Shown: positions 11,080-26,000 of the stretch, one piece after another
Layout of the letters: the number at the start of each line of letters is the position of its first letter
Position numbering within the stretch: the stretch's first letter is position 1
Assembly (NCBI GenBank): GCA_034231615.1
Contig: CM067322.1
Span: 100,679,587-100,743,586 of the forward strand
DNA from: Meghimatium bilineatum
Lineage: Eukaryota; Mollusca; Gastropoda; Stylommatophora; Philomycidae
Length of the DNA stretch: 64,000 bases
Direction: 5' to 3'
Made by a program: the position numbers and the translations under genes
The notes under the pieces: model-generated
What the model was told of the DNA's origin: nothing
The model's input: the letters and a program-made list of their open reading frames with translations, nothing else
The model's database searches: none

Positions 11080-14000
11080 GTATAAACAATCAACATTCTA
11101 GTTTATTAGCAGTAAATAATCAACATTATATTTCATTAGCTGTAAACAATCAACATTCATGTCCATCAAGCAACCACTATAAGCAATCAGTATTTCATAC
11201 ATGACAACACACGACACAACATATTTCATATGGTAATATATTTCATGCAACATTTTTCATATTGCGAAATATGTCAAACAGCATATTTTATTTTATATGT
11301 CATACAACATATTACATAAGACACCATATGTCACAGAACATATTACATAAGACAACATATGTCACAGAACATATTACAGAAGACAACATATGTCACAGAA
11401 CATATTACATAAGACACCATATGTCACAGAACATATTACATAAGACACCATATGTCACAGAACATATTACATAAGACACCATATGTCACAGAACATATTA
11501 CATAAGACACCATATGTCACAGAACATATTACATAATACACCATATGTCACAGAACATATTACATAAGACAACATATGTCACAGAACATATTACATAAGA
11601 CAACATATGTCACAGAACATATTACATAATACACCATATGTCACAGAACATATTACATAAGACACCATATGTCACAGAACATATTACATAAGACAACATA
11701 TGTCACAGAACATATTACATAAGACACCATATGTCACAGAACATATTACAGAAGACAACATATGTCACAGAACATATTACATAATACACCATATGTCACA
11801 GAACATATTACATAAGACAACATATGTCACAGAACATATTACATAAGACAACATATGTCACAGAACATATTACATAAGACACCATATGTCACAGAACATA
11901 TTACATAAGACAACATATGTCACAGAACATATTACATAAGACACCATATGTCACAGAACATATTACATAAGACAACATATGTCACAGAACATATTACATA
12001 AGACACCATATGTCACAGAACATATTACATAAGACACCATATGTCACACAATGAAGTGAATACAACGTCGTATTTTCTGCAACATATGTAATGGTTGGTT
12101 GGTTGGTTGCTGATCCAGCGGTCCATGGGCTCATGCCCTTTGACCTAATGCCATTAGATGGCATTATATTGCTGGGAAGTCTGTGGATTTTCGGCCCACA
12201 GTGGATTTTTAGCCAGAGAATAACTATTACACCTCCAGGAAGGTAGGTTTCAACCTATGCACTGCTCCTAGCCACTGTAGCCAAGATAGGGTTCACTCTG
12301 CTTACCCCCCGCCACCAGTTGACTACTGGTTATGCCGAACTTCTCTATTGCCCCAGGCATGCAACCAAATGTTCAAGTCTAAAGGATTGTCACGTCCTGA
12401 GTCACTGTGCCTCTATGATGGGCCTCATCCATAGGAAAAACAGTGATGTCAGTTTCCTCCTCCTCAGTGCTGCACAGTACATCTCTGGCTCCCTCCCAAC
12501 CACAGAGGGTGCATACATATATATTCAGGCAAACATGTAAAACATTTCAACAACAAAACAAAATCATAATTGTATAGATGACGTGCCATGAAGCTTCTAT
12601 AAGAAGATAACCTCAATATAACGGCATGTCATCCACTAAGATTTTCTGTTGCATGTCTAGAGGGCCATGGTGAGACCTACAGACGCAACCACATGCGTAA
12701 ACATATTTAATCGATCATAGAACATGCGTTAGAAATCTTCCACAATAAACTATTCAACATAGGTTCTAAAATATAGAACATTATGCGTATTATAATTGGT
12801 ATTAGATGGCAGACAAAGAAAGAGGAAGACCAAGATAACATCTTCGTAATGATATCCATCAAAGAGTGTATGGCCGTGGGTTGCAATAACGACACACCTT
12901 AGTATCACATCGCTCAAAGGTCAGATTTCTGCCCTATACACCGTTTTCGGAGGTTGAAGACAATATACAGATCGATAATAGTTGCGATTTCTGTAAAACT
13001 GACAATAGCATTCACGGAAAACACAAGATATATCCGCTTCACAGTAAACGCACTGTGACCTCCTTTCGGAGGTCTCCTGTTTTCGTATCGTTTGTTAAGT
13101 GTTTTTTGGATAATACTTTGCTCTTTCTGTCTGGTTATGTGGCCGTACCATTTAACTTGTTGTTTCTGTATGTATTATATTGTTGACTTGATCCCTAATT
13201 GTTTCCTTAGTGCTTCATTCCTGATTTTGTCTCTCAAGCTAACTTCACTCATACGTCTCACACATTTCATTTCAGTGGTGTTAATCTTATGTATTGTTCT
13301 AGAATCTAATGTCAAAGTTTGACACTAATAACACAATGTTGGTAAGAAAATGGTGTTGATAAGCGCTTTCTTTGTTTCTAGTGTAAAATCTTTGTTTCTT
13401 AGTAAAGGTGTTAATTGACCAATGACCTGACAGGCCTTATTACATCTTGCGGCTATAGGATATGGGTACGATAAATGTGTATACAAATGATAGTATGCAA
13501 GACATAGATATATACTACAACTACTGAAACGCAGGGGCCTGGGCGTGTCTCATGTTAAGAATCACTGTTAGATGTCATGTGTCGTACATCAGACTTTCAT
13601 AGTTAAATAAATTGTTATAATCTATTCATTTTTTCCTAGATCGGAACTGGTTACTTCATTAAAGCCGCGGGCTTCTTCTACCCTGTACTGATGTGCTCGT
13701 GTCTGCTAGGCCTGTGCATTCTTATTGCCCTATTCATACTACCCGAGACACTGGGACAGAAGCAACCCATTACCTGGAATGTGGTAACGCATATAAAGAA
13801 GGTGATTATGTTTATGTTGTTGTTAACTGCATGTTCTCTTACAGTGCATTCATCATCATCATCATGTGCGGTGCCAGTTAGCGTAGGTGACCATTGATGT
13901 TCGAACATTCTATGTTGATGACCATCTTATTTAATGTCCAGTGCTGGATGATGTTAGAAAAATGCTTCTTCATCCAGGGCCAGATAAATGGAACACCCCA

Positions 14001-17000
14001 TATGAAAAACTAGACAGCTCACAGGCACATGCATATGTCATGTAATAACATTGGATCAAATGGCGTGATCTCATGGACCACTGGACAAGAAACCAACAAA
14101 TATTCTATCTGCAGTACCGTGTCAGCGCTATCACTGACATTTTGTCTTAACACTATTTTCGCTGACGTTTTGTCATAAATGATTTTGTCATAACAAATTA
14201 TTTTGTTATAACATTAACAATTATCATTTCTCTGTGCCGCCTTCTGTCTTGTTTTTCTCTTAAATTTGCCGGAACACTGTCAAACTAACCAGTGTTATCT
14301 ATCATTGCCTTCCCGTGTCTCGTTTTTCTCTTAATTTTGCCAGTTAATACGTTTTATTTCACACTTGCACTTCTAATGATGTGTACAATAAATGTACACT
14401 TACTTTCATGTTAAACTTCCTTCTAGTGACACCGTACATCTTCTATTGTTCATTAACAAACTTTCTAATACTAAGACGGATCGATTAGATTTGTTGAAAG
14501 ATTTAGCAAACGTTTTACTGAAAAACACATTATGACCTTCACTAAAGCTTATAGTCATGATGATGAAACAATGAATATTTTAGTGTGCGGCTCACGGTAA
14601 CTAAAGGGTTAATAGCAATGAACTTACTTTGTTCGATTTTCTAACTGTATGTCTGTCAACTTGTGCGTATTATTTTGTATTTATACAGAATGTAGGTATG
14701 TTTCATTGTTACACTAGTATTGATTTTTTTGCAGGTGTACAAGAACCATTTCTTTCAATAGTGAAACGACTAAAACTAGCATGGTTTGGACATATATGCA
14801 GACATGATCCCTTGTCAAAAACAATACTGCAGGGAAACCTCGAGGGGGGAAGAAGCAGAAGAGTACAAATAAAGGCCTGGACAGACAACATCAAGGAATG
14901 GACAGGATACGATATTTCCACACTTATCCGCATCACTGAGGATAGATATTGCTGGAGGACTGTGTGCTGAAGCATCCAATGTGGGCTCCCTACGGCCCTG
15001 AAGTGTTACGGGTTTATTGTTTGATTGAGTGATCTGTACTACGTAACTCGCCAATATGTTACCGAATACTGAAAGGGGAGCAAAGATTATCACTGTTTAC
15101 CTTCCATGCATGTCATAAGAGGCGACTAAGGAGGTTATGTGGTGGTATTGGCTATCTTATCCCATATAGAGTGAACATGAACCGTTAATAATCAATGTAG
15201 TTCAGGAAGAATACGACAGAGTTATGTTATTACCATCAGAAGACTAATGCTCCAATAACACATCAGATGGCCAGTGCTCCAATAATACATCAGATGGCCA
15301 GTGCTCCAATAATACATCAGATGGCCAGTACTCCAATGAGATAAAAAGCAGGATAGCACAAGTCGAATTAGTTTTAGAAAAAAACGAGAAACATTATATG
15401 CACTGGAGTACTATCAAAGCATACACGAACTGCAGAGATATGATGTTATATTGAACCAATTCCTCTTTATGGATGCGAAGCATGGACGGTAAACAAAAGA
15501 GCTCAAGATAAGATGTAGGCAACTGAGATGTGGATTTTGAGAAGAATGACGAAAATTGCATGGACAGCCAATCAAACTAATGTAGATGTTCTCAGAGATG
15601 CTGGAGTAAAAGACAAAATATAGCCAATCTTAGAAGTAGACAATCCAGATTTTTAGGACATGTGATGTGAAAATCCAAACTTGAACATTTAGTAACTTTC
15701 GGAAAGATCAAGGGGAGAAGAGACAGAGAAAGATACAGAGAGAAGGTTCTGGATGGGTTGTCACTGTGGCACTAGATAATGTCACAAACTAAACTTATTA
15801 ACAATACAAGAGACAGAGTTGTGGAGAAGCATGATCGCCTATGCACTCGGCATGGCACATGATTTGTTGATTTATTGATTTATTACTTGATTGAGCGATC
15901 GATTCATTAATTGAATGATTGATTGAGTGATTGATTAATTGACGTATACATTTATATGTACTTGCATGTACTGCTTCGTCTTACAGACGAACATATTGTC
16001 CACACATTTACCATAATCATCCCATAAATTAATTCAAAAAAAATATAAAATAAATGATGTGAAAAAGTAGGCAAAAACTAAGCGATTTAATTCCCATTCA
16101 ATCCAAAAATGTTGCATATTCAAGAATACAACTTTAACTGCATCTGATGGGAAAATGTATACAATAAATAATCTTGGATGTATAATAAAGACAAATGGTT
16201 CCACAATAAAACAATGATGATTAAGGATAGGAGAAACAGAAATACAAAAGAAAATGTTACAGAGGTCTTCTGAATATCATAGCTAGAAAACAAAACCATC
16301 GCAGACGTTCGTAGAGACATGAACAAAGAAGAAGACTGGTTCCTCAAAAACTATCAAACAAAGGCGAGCTAACATATTTTGGACATATAATAACAATCAA
16401 TACATGTGAAATGAATTTTCTGAGAAAAGCTGCACTGGTTACTAAACTAGATAAAATTAGAAATGAAGAAATTAGGAAAAAGGTGGTTATAATATCATGT
16501 ATCGAACATATTGAGGTACAGCAAGTAAAATGGTTCGGTCACCTTATAAGAATGAAGCCAAACCAAATACCAATAAAAGCATATAATATAAGCATATCCG
16601 GGCGTAAGGCCAAAGGTAGAACAAGAAAACGGTGGACAGAAAACATCAAAATAGCCTTGAACAAACATGGACTAAATGCAACCACGGCGACACATCTGGC
16701 CTTGAAACGACAGCTTAATCTCCCACCCTACGCCTAACTGCAAGTGTGAATGCGATCAACAATCATTCACCTGGGGAAATACAATAGACAATAAAAAGAT
16801 ACAATACTTTAGAAAGATTAATTATTTGGGGGGAAAAGTTCCAGGCAAGAGAACAAGAAGAAGACCAAGATTACGATTGACATAGGATATTGAAGAAGTT
16901 CTGAACATGACAATGGAAGACGCTGATCAGCTTGCACAGAACCAAGAGGATTACAGATTGGCAGTGAGGGCAACGTTCTGTTAAATAACAATTCACATAG

Positions 17001-20000
17001 AGAAATAGTTCGTAGTTTATGAGAATCAAAATAATTAAGCTTTGATTTAAAAAAAAAAATTCAATTAAATCTTCAAGAAAAGTTTTCAATGTTCCATAAT
17101 CAACAGTGGTTTTTGTGTGTGATATGTATAAACTGTACCCATATTAACTGTACTTTTAATTATTCCCAGACATTCAGCTTCTATTACTCTGCCGGTCCCG
17201 TGAAATATAGCCGGCTGATGTACAACTTAGGGCTATGTGCGTACATAGCAATCTGTATTGCAAACTTGGGCAAATCAAATTTGGAAACAATGTATGAAAT
17301 GAACCAACCAATATGCTGGAACTCAGTGCAGATTGGTATTTTTGGTGCGTGTAGAATGGTGAGTTACAAGTAAATGTTTAAACACAACAATGTAATTAAT
17401 TAGTATAGAACCTCTTAATATTAGTGTTCATTCTTTTCTTATTTTCGCTGTATACCCCTTTGTGTCCTGTAGAGTTGGAAGAGTTGTTGAGAGTTGGCTA
17501 TTCTGTGCTTCATACATGTCTGTCTGTTTACTTTGAGTTTTATTTCTGTAATCCGTTGTTTTATAAGACTCTCCAACATCACCCTGGCCGAATCTCGCGC
17601 CTTGTTGCATCTTCGCTGTCGTGATGACATTGTCATCAAAACAGTTCATAATAGTGGGGCTGTTGTTGTGTGGCGTAAGAACATTTACCTCTAGGAGGGT
17701 GACCAACAACTGTCCAACCCCTCGTTCTATACAGCACGTACATCTGATTCGACTGTGCTCAAGCAGAATGTAGTTAACAACACCGTCAGAAGTCCCTTCT
17801 GCAAGTCCCCTTCCTACCTCTGCTAAGGCTCTTTGCTTCGATGAAAGCTGTTTAGACAGACCGGCTTTCTACATGCTGCCCAAAATCCACAAGTAATAGA
17901 ATCTGGGTATATTCATTGTCTCTACTTGCTCTTGTCCCACTGAGTGCATCTCACATTTCCTTGACAGTATTTTCCAGCCCTAGGTGGAACAAATGTCTTC
18001 ATTCTTAAAAGACACTAAGCATGAGTTGACCATTGTTTATTTCATCCTGTTGTCTTATGACTGTACGTACCGCCTATTCTTGCTCGATTTTGTTCTTTGT
18101 ATACTTCTATACCCCCATTCTGATAGTCTTAGGACTCAGTTCTCTCTGGACAAGAGTCCCCATCCATCTGTATCACTCGCACTCTTATCCGTCTTGCTGA
18201 ACTAGTGCTCACACTCAACTCTTTTGAATTCGAATGATTACTTATGTAATGATGACGACCACTTTCTTGATAAATCCTCTGAGCAGCCAGACTAACCCAT
18301 GGCTGATTAGTCTCTTTCAGAGGCTGGACTACCCATGGCTGATTAGTCTCTTTCAGAGGCTGGACTAACCCATGGCTGATCAGTGTCTATTAGTGGCCGG
18401 ACTAACCCATGGCTGACTAGTCTCTTTCAGAGGCCGGACTAACCCATGGCTGATTAGTCTCTTTCAGAGGCTGGACTAACCCATGACTGATCAGTGTCTA
18501 TTAGTGGCCGGACTAACCCATGGCTGATCAATCTCTTTCAGAAGATGGGGGGGGGATGTAAGTGATATTTTTTATACATGACATTCTTCTTCTGCGCCGA
18601 TTTTTAAACTCCTGAAGATTATCAGGATTTAGTCACAATATCATGGACAAATTAGTAATGGAAGGAATAACTCCCAGCAACAAGAAAAGGGCAAATGATA
18701 ACAGCAATGGACAAGAAACATCACAAACATTTTAAAGATGTCATTGATAAAATTGATAACATCATGCCCTGAATCATGAATTCAGAAGTATGAATAAATG
18801 AGACAATTTTTCTGGAAACAATATGTCATAGAAAGAAGATACCGTTTTGGAAAGAATATCTTATGTGAAGAAAATGACGTGTTGGAATGAGTATGCTATA
18901 TGAAGAAAGGATACGCTCTGGAAAAACTATGTCAAATAATGATTCGATAAAGAATACCACATATATTTACTGGATTTATGCTGAAACAATTGTTATTTTT
19001 ATTGTGAGGTCACTTATTCTGTGAAGTCGCCAGTGCGGAATCCGGGACCCGGACTTCTAATTCAGGGTACAAAGAATAGTACCACTATCTTCTTTGCATC
19101 CATGTGGTCGGAGGCAACTAAGAGAAGTTGGGGGATAAACTGGCAGCCTGTCACCTGTGAAAGAATTATCATTGTCACATCTTGTCTCAATTTCTTAATT
19201 TGTCTTCTATCGAATTATCCACATGGATAATGGAGAAGTGTAGACCAGTGGATATTGCACCTTTGTCCTTATTTGGCAACTCCTAAGTGACGGGGAGTGC
19301 TAGATGTGTCATCACTACCGATAGGTGAACAAATGTGACAGAGGAATGATGAAATATTGGCCAAGAAGTGTGCGTCCGTATTCCTGGTAGGACTGGATAA
19401 TCCTGGGATACAGGGGCACTGGGATGTCTCCATTCGGGGACTAAAAACATGCATCCATAAACCTCCTTTACTCGTACATACCTTTAAGACCTTGTATAAG
19501 TTATGGTGTTGCCTCAGTTACAAGATTGAGAACCTGGACATTTGGTCAGAAAGACTATGGACTGTTAGGAGCTACCACAGCTTACAGGTTAGGGTATTAT
19601 TTCATCATCATCATGTGAAAAACTTATGAGAAAATAAAGATATCGTTGCTGTCACAAATGAGTTGCCGAGTTGCTTATTTGCCTTTATTGTCGCATAAAT
19701 ACAACATCTGGTGATGTGCTTATATTACTGTATTCTACTACAGATTGTGCTTGCAGTGGCTGCTGTAACTCTGTTGAAAGTGTGTAAGAAACGGCTATCC
19801 CTGGAGGTGATCGCTATTATCTGTGCAATAAGCGGTGCAGCGGGGTTTGTTATTGAAGGATTTGCAAACTCCACTGCCATGATGTATATATGTAAGTTCT
19901 TTTCTATTGATGCAAGTGTTCATCTATTGATGTAAGTGTTCATCTATTGATGTATTTGATGTTTCTATTAGTGTACATTTTCTTGTATTAATGCAAGTTA

Positions 20001-23000
20001 TTTTTCTACTGATGTAAGTTTCCTTAGATCAATGTATGTTCTATATTGGTGTAGGTTTTCTTCTATTGATGTAAGGTTTTCTTTAATATTCATGTCAGTT
20101 TTTGTCTATTAATGTAAGTTCTCTTCAAGTGATGCAAGTATTCTTCTATTGATGTAAGTGTTTGTTTCTATTTTACTGAATTTATTCATTCATTATTATC
20201 ATGCCGTCCGGCGTAGGTGATCATGTCTCTCCACAGTCCTCTGTTTATTATACATTTAAATATAGTTTCTGATGAATCTGCATCATGCCAGGCTTTCAAG
20301 CCATCCAACATGTTCTCACGTTGTCTTCCTCTGTCTCTCTTACCCTCGATCTTTCAAGTTGTTACGATGTTCTCCAGTCCACCTCTTCTCATGACATGAC
20401 CCAGAAACTGTGATTGTCGTCTTCTAATACAGTTAATAAGTTCTCTATTTGAGTTGACCAGTTGTAGAATTATAGCATAAATCCTTTTTAGCTGTCCATG
20501 ATATTTTCAACTTTCTTCAATAAAACCACATCTCTGTGGCCTCCAGATGTTTTCTTGCAATATTGTCAATTGTCCATACTTCACTACCATATAACAGTAT
20601 GGGCTCTATGTAACATTTTAGTATGTTCTTTCTTACTTCTATTGATAATGAATTATTACACAAGATGTTCCTCATCTTCTGAAATGCTGCTTTTGCCTGC
20701 GCTGTTGGACTTTTCTCTCAGTGACGCATCTTCCATATGAAGTAATAATTGTGCCCACATATTTAAATGTGTCTACTAGTTTAAGAACTGTCCCGTTGAA
20801 CTTGATGTTACATTTAGAAGTGTTAGATGTTTTAGATGTAACTATTACCTCTGTTATCTTGGTGTTCAGGCTGAGACCTTTGTTTGAACTTTCTTCTACT
20901 ATAGTTGTTATCAATCGTTGTAGTTCTTTTTTAACTCTTTGCTACCAGAACCGTGTCGTCAACGTATCTCAGGTTATCCACATTATGCTCAACAACAGGT
21001 ATTCATGGCATATTTTCTATAGATCTAAAAATCATTTCACTGTATAAGTTAAACAGATCAGGTGATAGCACACACCCTTGTCAGACTCCTTGTCTTATTG
21101 GATGAAATTCCCCTATTTGGTTGTTGATTTTGATTGCTGCTGTTTGTTGCCAATATATGTTCTATATTATTCTAAGGTCTTTACTATCAATGTTGATATC
21201 CCTTAACATACTGATGTTTTCCTTATGTTTAACTTTGTCAAATGCTTTCGTATAGTCTATGAAGCACAAAAATAGATCTGACTTCACATCAATTGATCTT
21301 TCTATCAACATTCTAATGATATAGATGGCATTATTTGTCCCTTTTCCCGTAAGAAAACCGTCTTGTTCTTCCCCGATTTCTGACCTTAGTTTCCTTCTTA
21401 CTCTAATCATGATGATTCTCAGTAAATTTTAGTCATAATACACATTCAACTTATGGTGCAATGGTCATTACATTCAATCAAATGTACCTCCACGCGGTGC
21501 ACCCTGGAAACAGAAATACAGCAGCTCAAGCTGATTCTGGCCAAATCATTTGGAGATCGTGTCCGAGAATGTGGAGGTAGCAGATGGAAAGAGATTTGAC
21601 TGCACAAGAGACGGACAATATCTCCGACACCACCAGCATCACCACACATAGCGACACTGTCGACATACAGTGAAGCTAGTCAGTCCAGTCCGAACATTGG
21701 AGGGGCGGCCAATGTAAAATGCACGTAAAGGTAGATGCATGGCGAGACAAATAGATTTCATACCGAGTACAATGAAACAATGAAAGGGCAGAACAGCGCT
21801 AGAGGGCAGCGCGAACTGCAAATAGAAAGTGAAAAGTCTTTAGGAAAGGTGAACTACAAGCTCCGTCAGCTCGAGTCGAGCATCTAGTTACATGTGTTCC
21901 TTACAGACAGAGACCCAGACCCATCCATTGGTGGCTGGTAAAGCAAGAAGACCTAATCCAACCCTAATGTCGAGCCTTCCTAAACCGGAAATGTGCTCGC
22001 GAAGAGAAAGGGTTCTGTTCCTGATGGGCTGAGGCAAGAAAGGGACAACGATGGTAGTCCTGGTCCAACTCTACTGTCAAGGTTTCCTATACCGGAAGTA
22101 CACTTGCAGAGAGATAGGGTTCCGTACCCAATGGGCTCAGGCACAAAAGGGACAACGATTTAGCCCTAGCCCAACTCTACTGTCAGGTTTTCCTACACCG
22201 GAAATACACTTGAAGAGAGAAAGGGTTCAGTACCTGATGGGCTCAGGCGCTATTGGGACAAGGACGCTCAACTCTAGAATGCCTTGCTCTCAAACGCGTG
22301 GTGTGAGACTCGAACTCGGACAAGGGGTACACAATGTCAGTGAATGGCACCTCGGCTAAGAGGGCGAAAGAGCCAGGGTCCAACTCCTCTGTTGAGTTCT
22401 TCCCCTTAAGGAACCAGGCTCACGGATGAGAAACGATTCAGTACCCAATGGGCACAGGCACAGCACGTCCAATTACACGAGGCGAGTTCATAGATAGTGG
22501 AACACCTCGTGCGAGTCAGACGAGAGCAAAAATCGTCTGGGCGAAGAGTCGCCACTACGCGTGCCTGGAGACAGATATAGAGGCTGTCACAGGCTAAGGG
22601 TAGCCCACCCGAATTGTCAAGGCATGCCGAAATCGGATGTGCTAGGCCTACAAGGCACATAACGGTGGCACAACGTAATCACGCTCCCGGCGGAAATCGC
22701 ACGGATATCCGTGATGGTTACAATGGAGCGAACGCAAAACAAACAAACAAACAAACAAACAAACAAACAAACAAACAACAAACATACAACCAAACAACCA
22801 AACAACCAAACAACCCAACCAACCCAACCAACCCAACCAACCAACCAACCAACCAACAAACAAACAAACAACCAACCAACCCAACCCAACCCAACACAAC
22901 CCAACCCAAACAAACAAACAAACAAACAAACAAAAGCTCACGGATTTTTAGGTTATATAGATTTTACTGGATATATTTCTGATGTAGTAAAATCTTTATG

Positions 23001-26000
23001 AAAATTTTTATAATGATAATTTGATCTTCACATTTCAGCGTTTGTGGTTGGCATTTTCTATACCGCAACTGTATCATTACCCCGTGCTGCACTTTCACTA
23101 ATGGCACCACCCAGTGAGCAAGGTAAGAACTTGAACAACATTTGAAAGAAAACTAAATCACAGTCTCATAACATCAATAGGTGCGCAGTATTGTTTACGA
23201 AGAGGAATTTTTTCACAATTATTAATTATTAGACTGATAATAGAGGTGAGAAAGAGAGTTATGCAGTGCTATGTAACCCCTATACTAACACATGGGGGCG
23301 AGTCTTGGACAATACACAAACTGGAAAGTGGGAAATTAGAAGCAATAGAGATGTGGTTCTTTGTATTATATTTTCATTGCGTATCACCACATGCATTACT
23401 AATCAATGTTAGTGCCGTAAAGGGTGACTTTTCAAGCAATGTTAGTGTCTCTCAGGGTGACTTCTCAAGCAATGTTAGTGTCTCAAAAGGTGACTTCTCA
23501 AGTAATGTCAGTGTCTCTCAGGGTGACTTTTCAAACAATGTTAGTGTCTCAAAAGGTGACTTCTCAAGTAATGTTAGTGTCTCTCAGGGTGACTTTTCAA
23601 ACAATGTTAGTGTCTCTCAGGGTGACTTCTCAAGCAATGTTAGTGTCTCTCAGGGTGACTTTTCAAACAATGTTAGTGTCTCTCAGGGTGACTTTTCAAA
23701 CAATGTTAGTGTCTCTCAGGGTGACTTTTCAAACAATGTTAGTGTCTCTCAGGGTGACTTCTCAAGTAATGTTAGTGTCTCTCAGGGTGACTTTTCAAAC
23801 AATGTTAGTGTCTCAAAAGGTGACTTCTCAAGTAATGTCAGTGTCTCTCAGGGTGACTTTTCAAACAATGTTAGTGTCTCAAAAGGTGACTTCTCAAGTA
23901 ATGTTAGTGTCTCTCAGGGTGACTTTTCAAACAATGTTAGTGTCTCTCAGGGTGACTTCTCAAGTAATGTTAGTGTCTCTCAGGGTGACTTTTCAAACAA
24001 TGTCAGTGTCTCTCAGGGTGACTTTTCAAACAATGTTAGTGTCTCAAAAGGTGACTTCTCAAGTAATGTCAGTGTCTCTCAGGGTGACTTTTCAAACAAT
24101 GTTAGTGTCTCTCAGGGTGACTTCTCAAGTAATGTTAGTGTCTCTCAGGGTGACTTTTCAAACAATGTTAGTGTCTCAAAAGGTGACTTCTCAAGTAATG
24201 TTAGTGTCTCTCAGGGTGACTTCTCAAGCAATGTTAGTGTCTCTCAGGGTGACTTTTCAAACAATGTTAGTGTCTCAAAAGGTGACTTCTCAAGTAATGT
24301 TAGTGTCTCTCAGGGTGACTTCTCAAGTAATGTTAGTGTCTCTCAGGGTGACTTCTCAAGCAACACACATAATTTGTACGATGTCAAGGATTTAGCCGTG
24401 TCAAGAAACACTTGATTTGTGCCTGGTCAAATCTGTCAGATAAAGATTTGCTTCCAAAAATGAAGAAGAAATAGGACATAAATACCGTACAAAGATTAAA
24501 TACCACAATACATACAAATTCAATGTAGGGCAGTTATAACAAAGTGAATGTGTACCATTGTCAATAGTAATAATTCTCTATATTATTCGTCATTTAAAAA
24601 CACACTATTAACTTTATTATTTTTATTACGTATTGTTATTATTATTATGGATGAGTTTTTGGTCATCGTCGATTACGACGGACGAACATCATCATCAATT
24701 CTCTAAAGTTTACTCAATATTGCCACCTCTTCTTGACATCATTTTTCTACTTTGCTTTTAGCTTGATTTTATCTTTGCAGGAGCTTTGTTCTCAAGCATG
24801 GCTTGTGTTGAGGCTGCTGTTGGAATGTCATTTTTGATAGTTTACACGAGTATTCACGATGCAACTCTGGACACATTTAAAGGAGCCGGTTTCATGCTTA
24901 TGGCTGGAGCTTGTTTAGTCAACGCTGTTTTGTTTGTGTAAGTCACCTGTCGTTTTATAGAATACAGATACAAAGATTATTGGAGATATATTGAAAAAAA
25001 GTTATAAAAAAAGAGAGCTCGACAGTCGCACCATAAATGCAATATTCCACAATTTTGGGACACATCAGGAGATGAGCAAAAATGGAGCATATCGAGATAA
25101 CAGGCAAGCTGATGAGCAAAAAAGGTTAGGGAAATACTCAGAGATAAGGTGCTGAATAATTTGGCATTTCGGCGCGGGATAATATATGTATCGGAAATGA
25201 CCGATAGGACACGAAACATAAGGTTGTTTGCAGATATGCTGAACAACAACCACACGGCGTGGACTATAAGAAGAAGCAATCACGAGCTTTCTTATGGAAT
25301 TATCATCAAAAATTCTTGAGACTAACGGGATTTGAACCAGTCCGTTCTACGGCACCAAATCGCCTAGCAACAATTGCACACGCGTTTTTCAGTACTTGAC
25401 TAACAGCATCTCCAAAAAAAAGATGCGATTTCATCAAGCCATTCAAATCGTGCACACAAAGTCTCAAGAATTTAGTTAGTCTCAAGAATTTTTAAAATAT
25501 TATCCTCTGGCTTCCTACTTAAATTTACTTGTATAAGGAATTATCATCGAGAAGTGCATATGCTGAAAACAACACTTCTGCACCCAACACCAATATTATC
25601 ACATATAATTATGTCATTTTCCTGGACAGTTCTCTTGTCCTCCCTTTCTGCCTCTATATCACCTCCCCCCCCCCTGCTGGAATAAAAGGTTATCTACACC
25701 CCCATCTAAGAGTCACATTGAGTAAAACGTCACCTGGGACTCGAGACAAAGCTGGACATCTATACAACCAATGAAAGTTCTGGAAAACTCTCCTTTACAA
25801 AATACTAAACACAGATTTAGATATGAAAGTAAAACTCTAAATATGAACGTAAAACTCTAGATATGAAAGTAAAACTCTAGATATGAAAGTAAAACTCTAG
25901 ATATGAAAGTAAAACTCTAGATATGAAAGTAAAACTCTAGATATGAAAGTAAAACTCTAGATATGAAAGTAAAACTCTAGATATGAAAGTAAAACTCTAG

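Noticed and set aside
18640..18780. RT-like phrase (KLVMEGITPSNKKRAN)
   Set aside because: Too short and degraded to separate from chance, although it resembles the LILEGKVxGKRAR box.
19500..19590. Possible extra exon of gene 1 (reading TWTFGQKDYGLLGATTAYR)
   Set aside because: Gene 2 has no counterpart, and exon 3 joins exon 4 in phase without it, as in the SLC46 layout. It lies at the edge of dispersed element J.
22614..22982. Frames rich in Lys-Gln-Thr-Asn or Val-Cys-Leu-Phe
   Set aside because: Translation of an (AAAC)/(AACC) microsatellite.
23404..24362. Second overlapping frame (VSLRVTFQTML) in the same array
   Set aside because: Simultaneous open frames in one array argue against coding.
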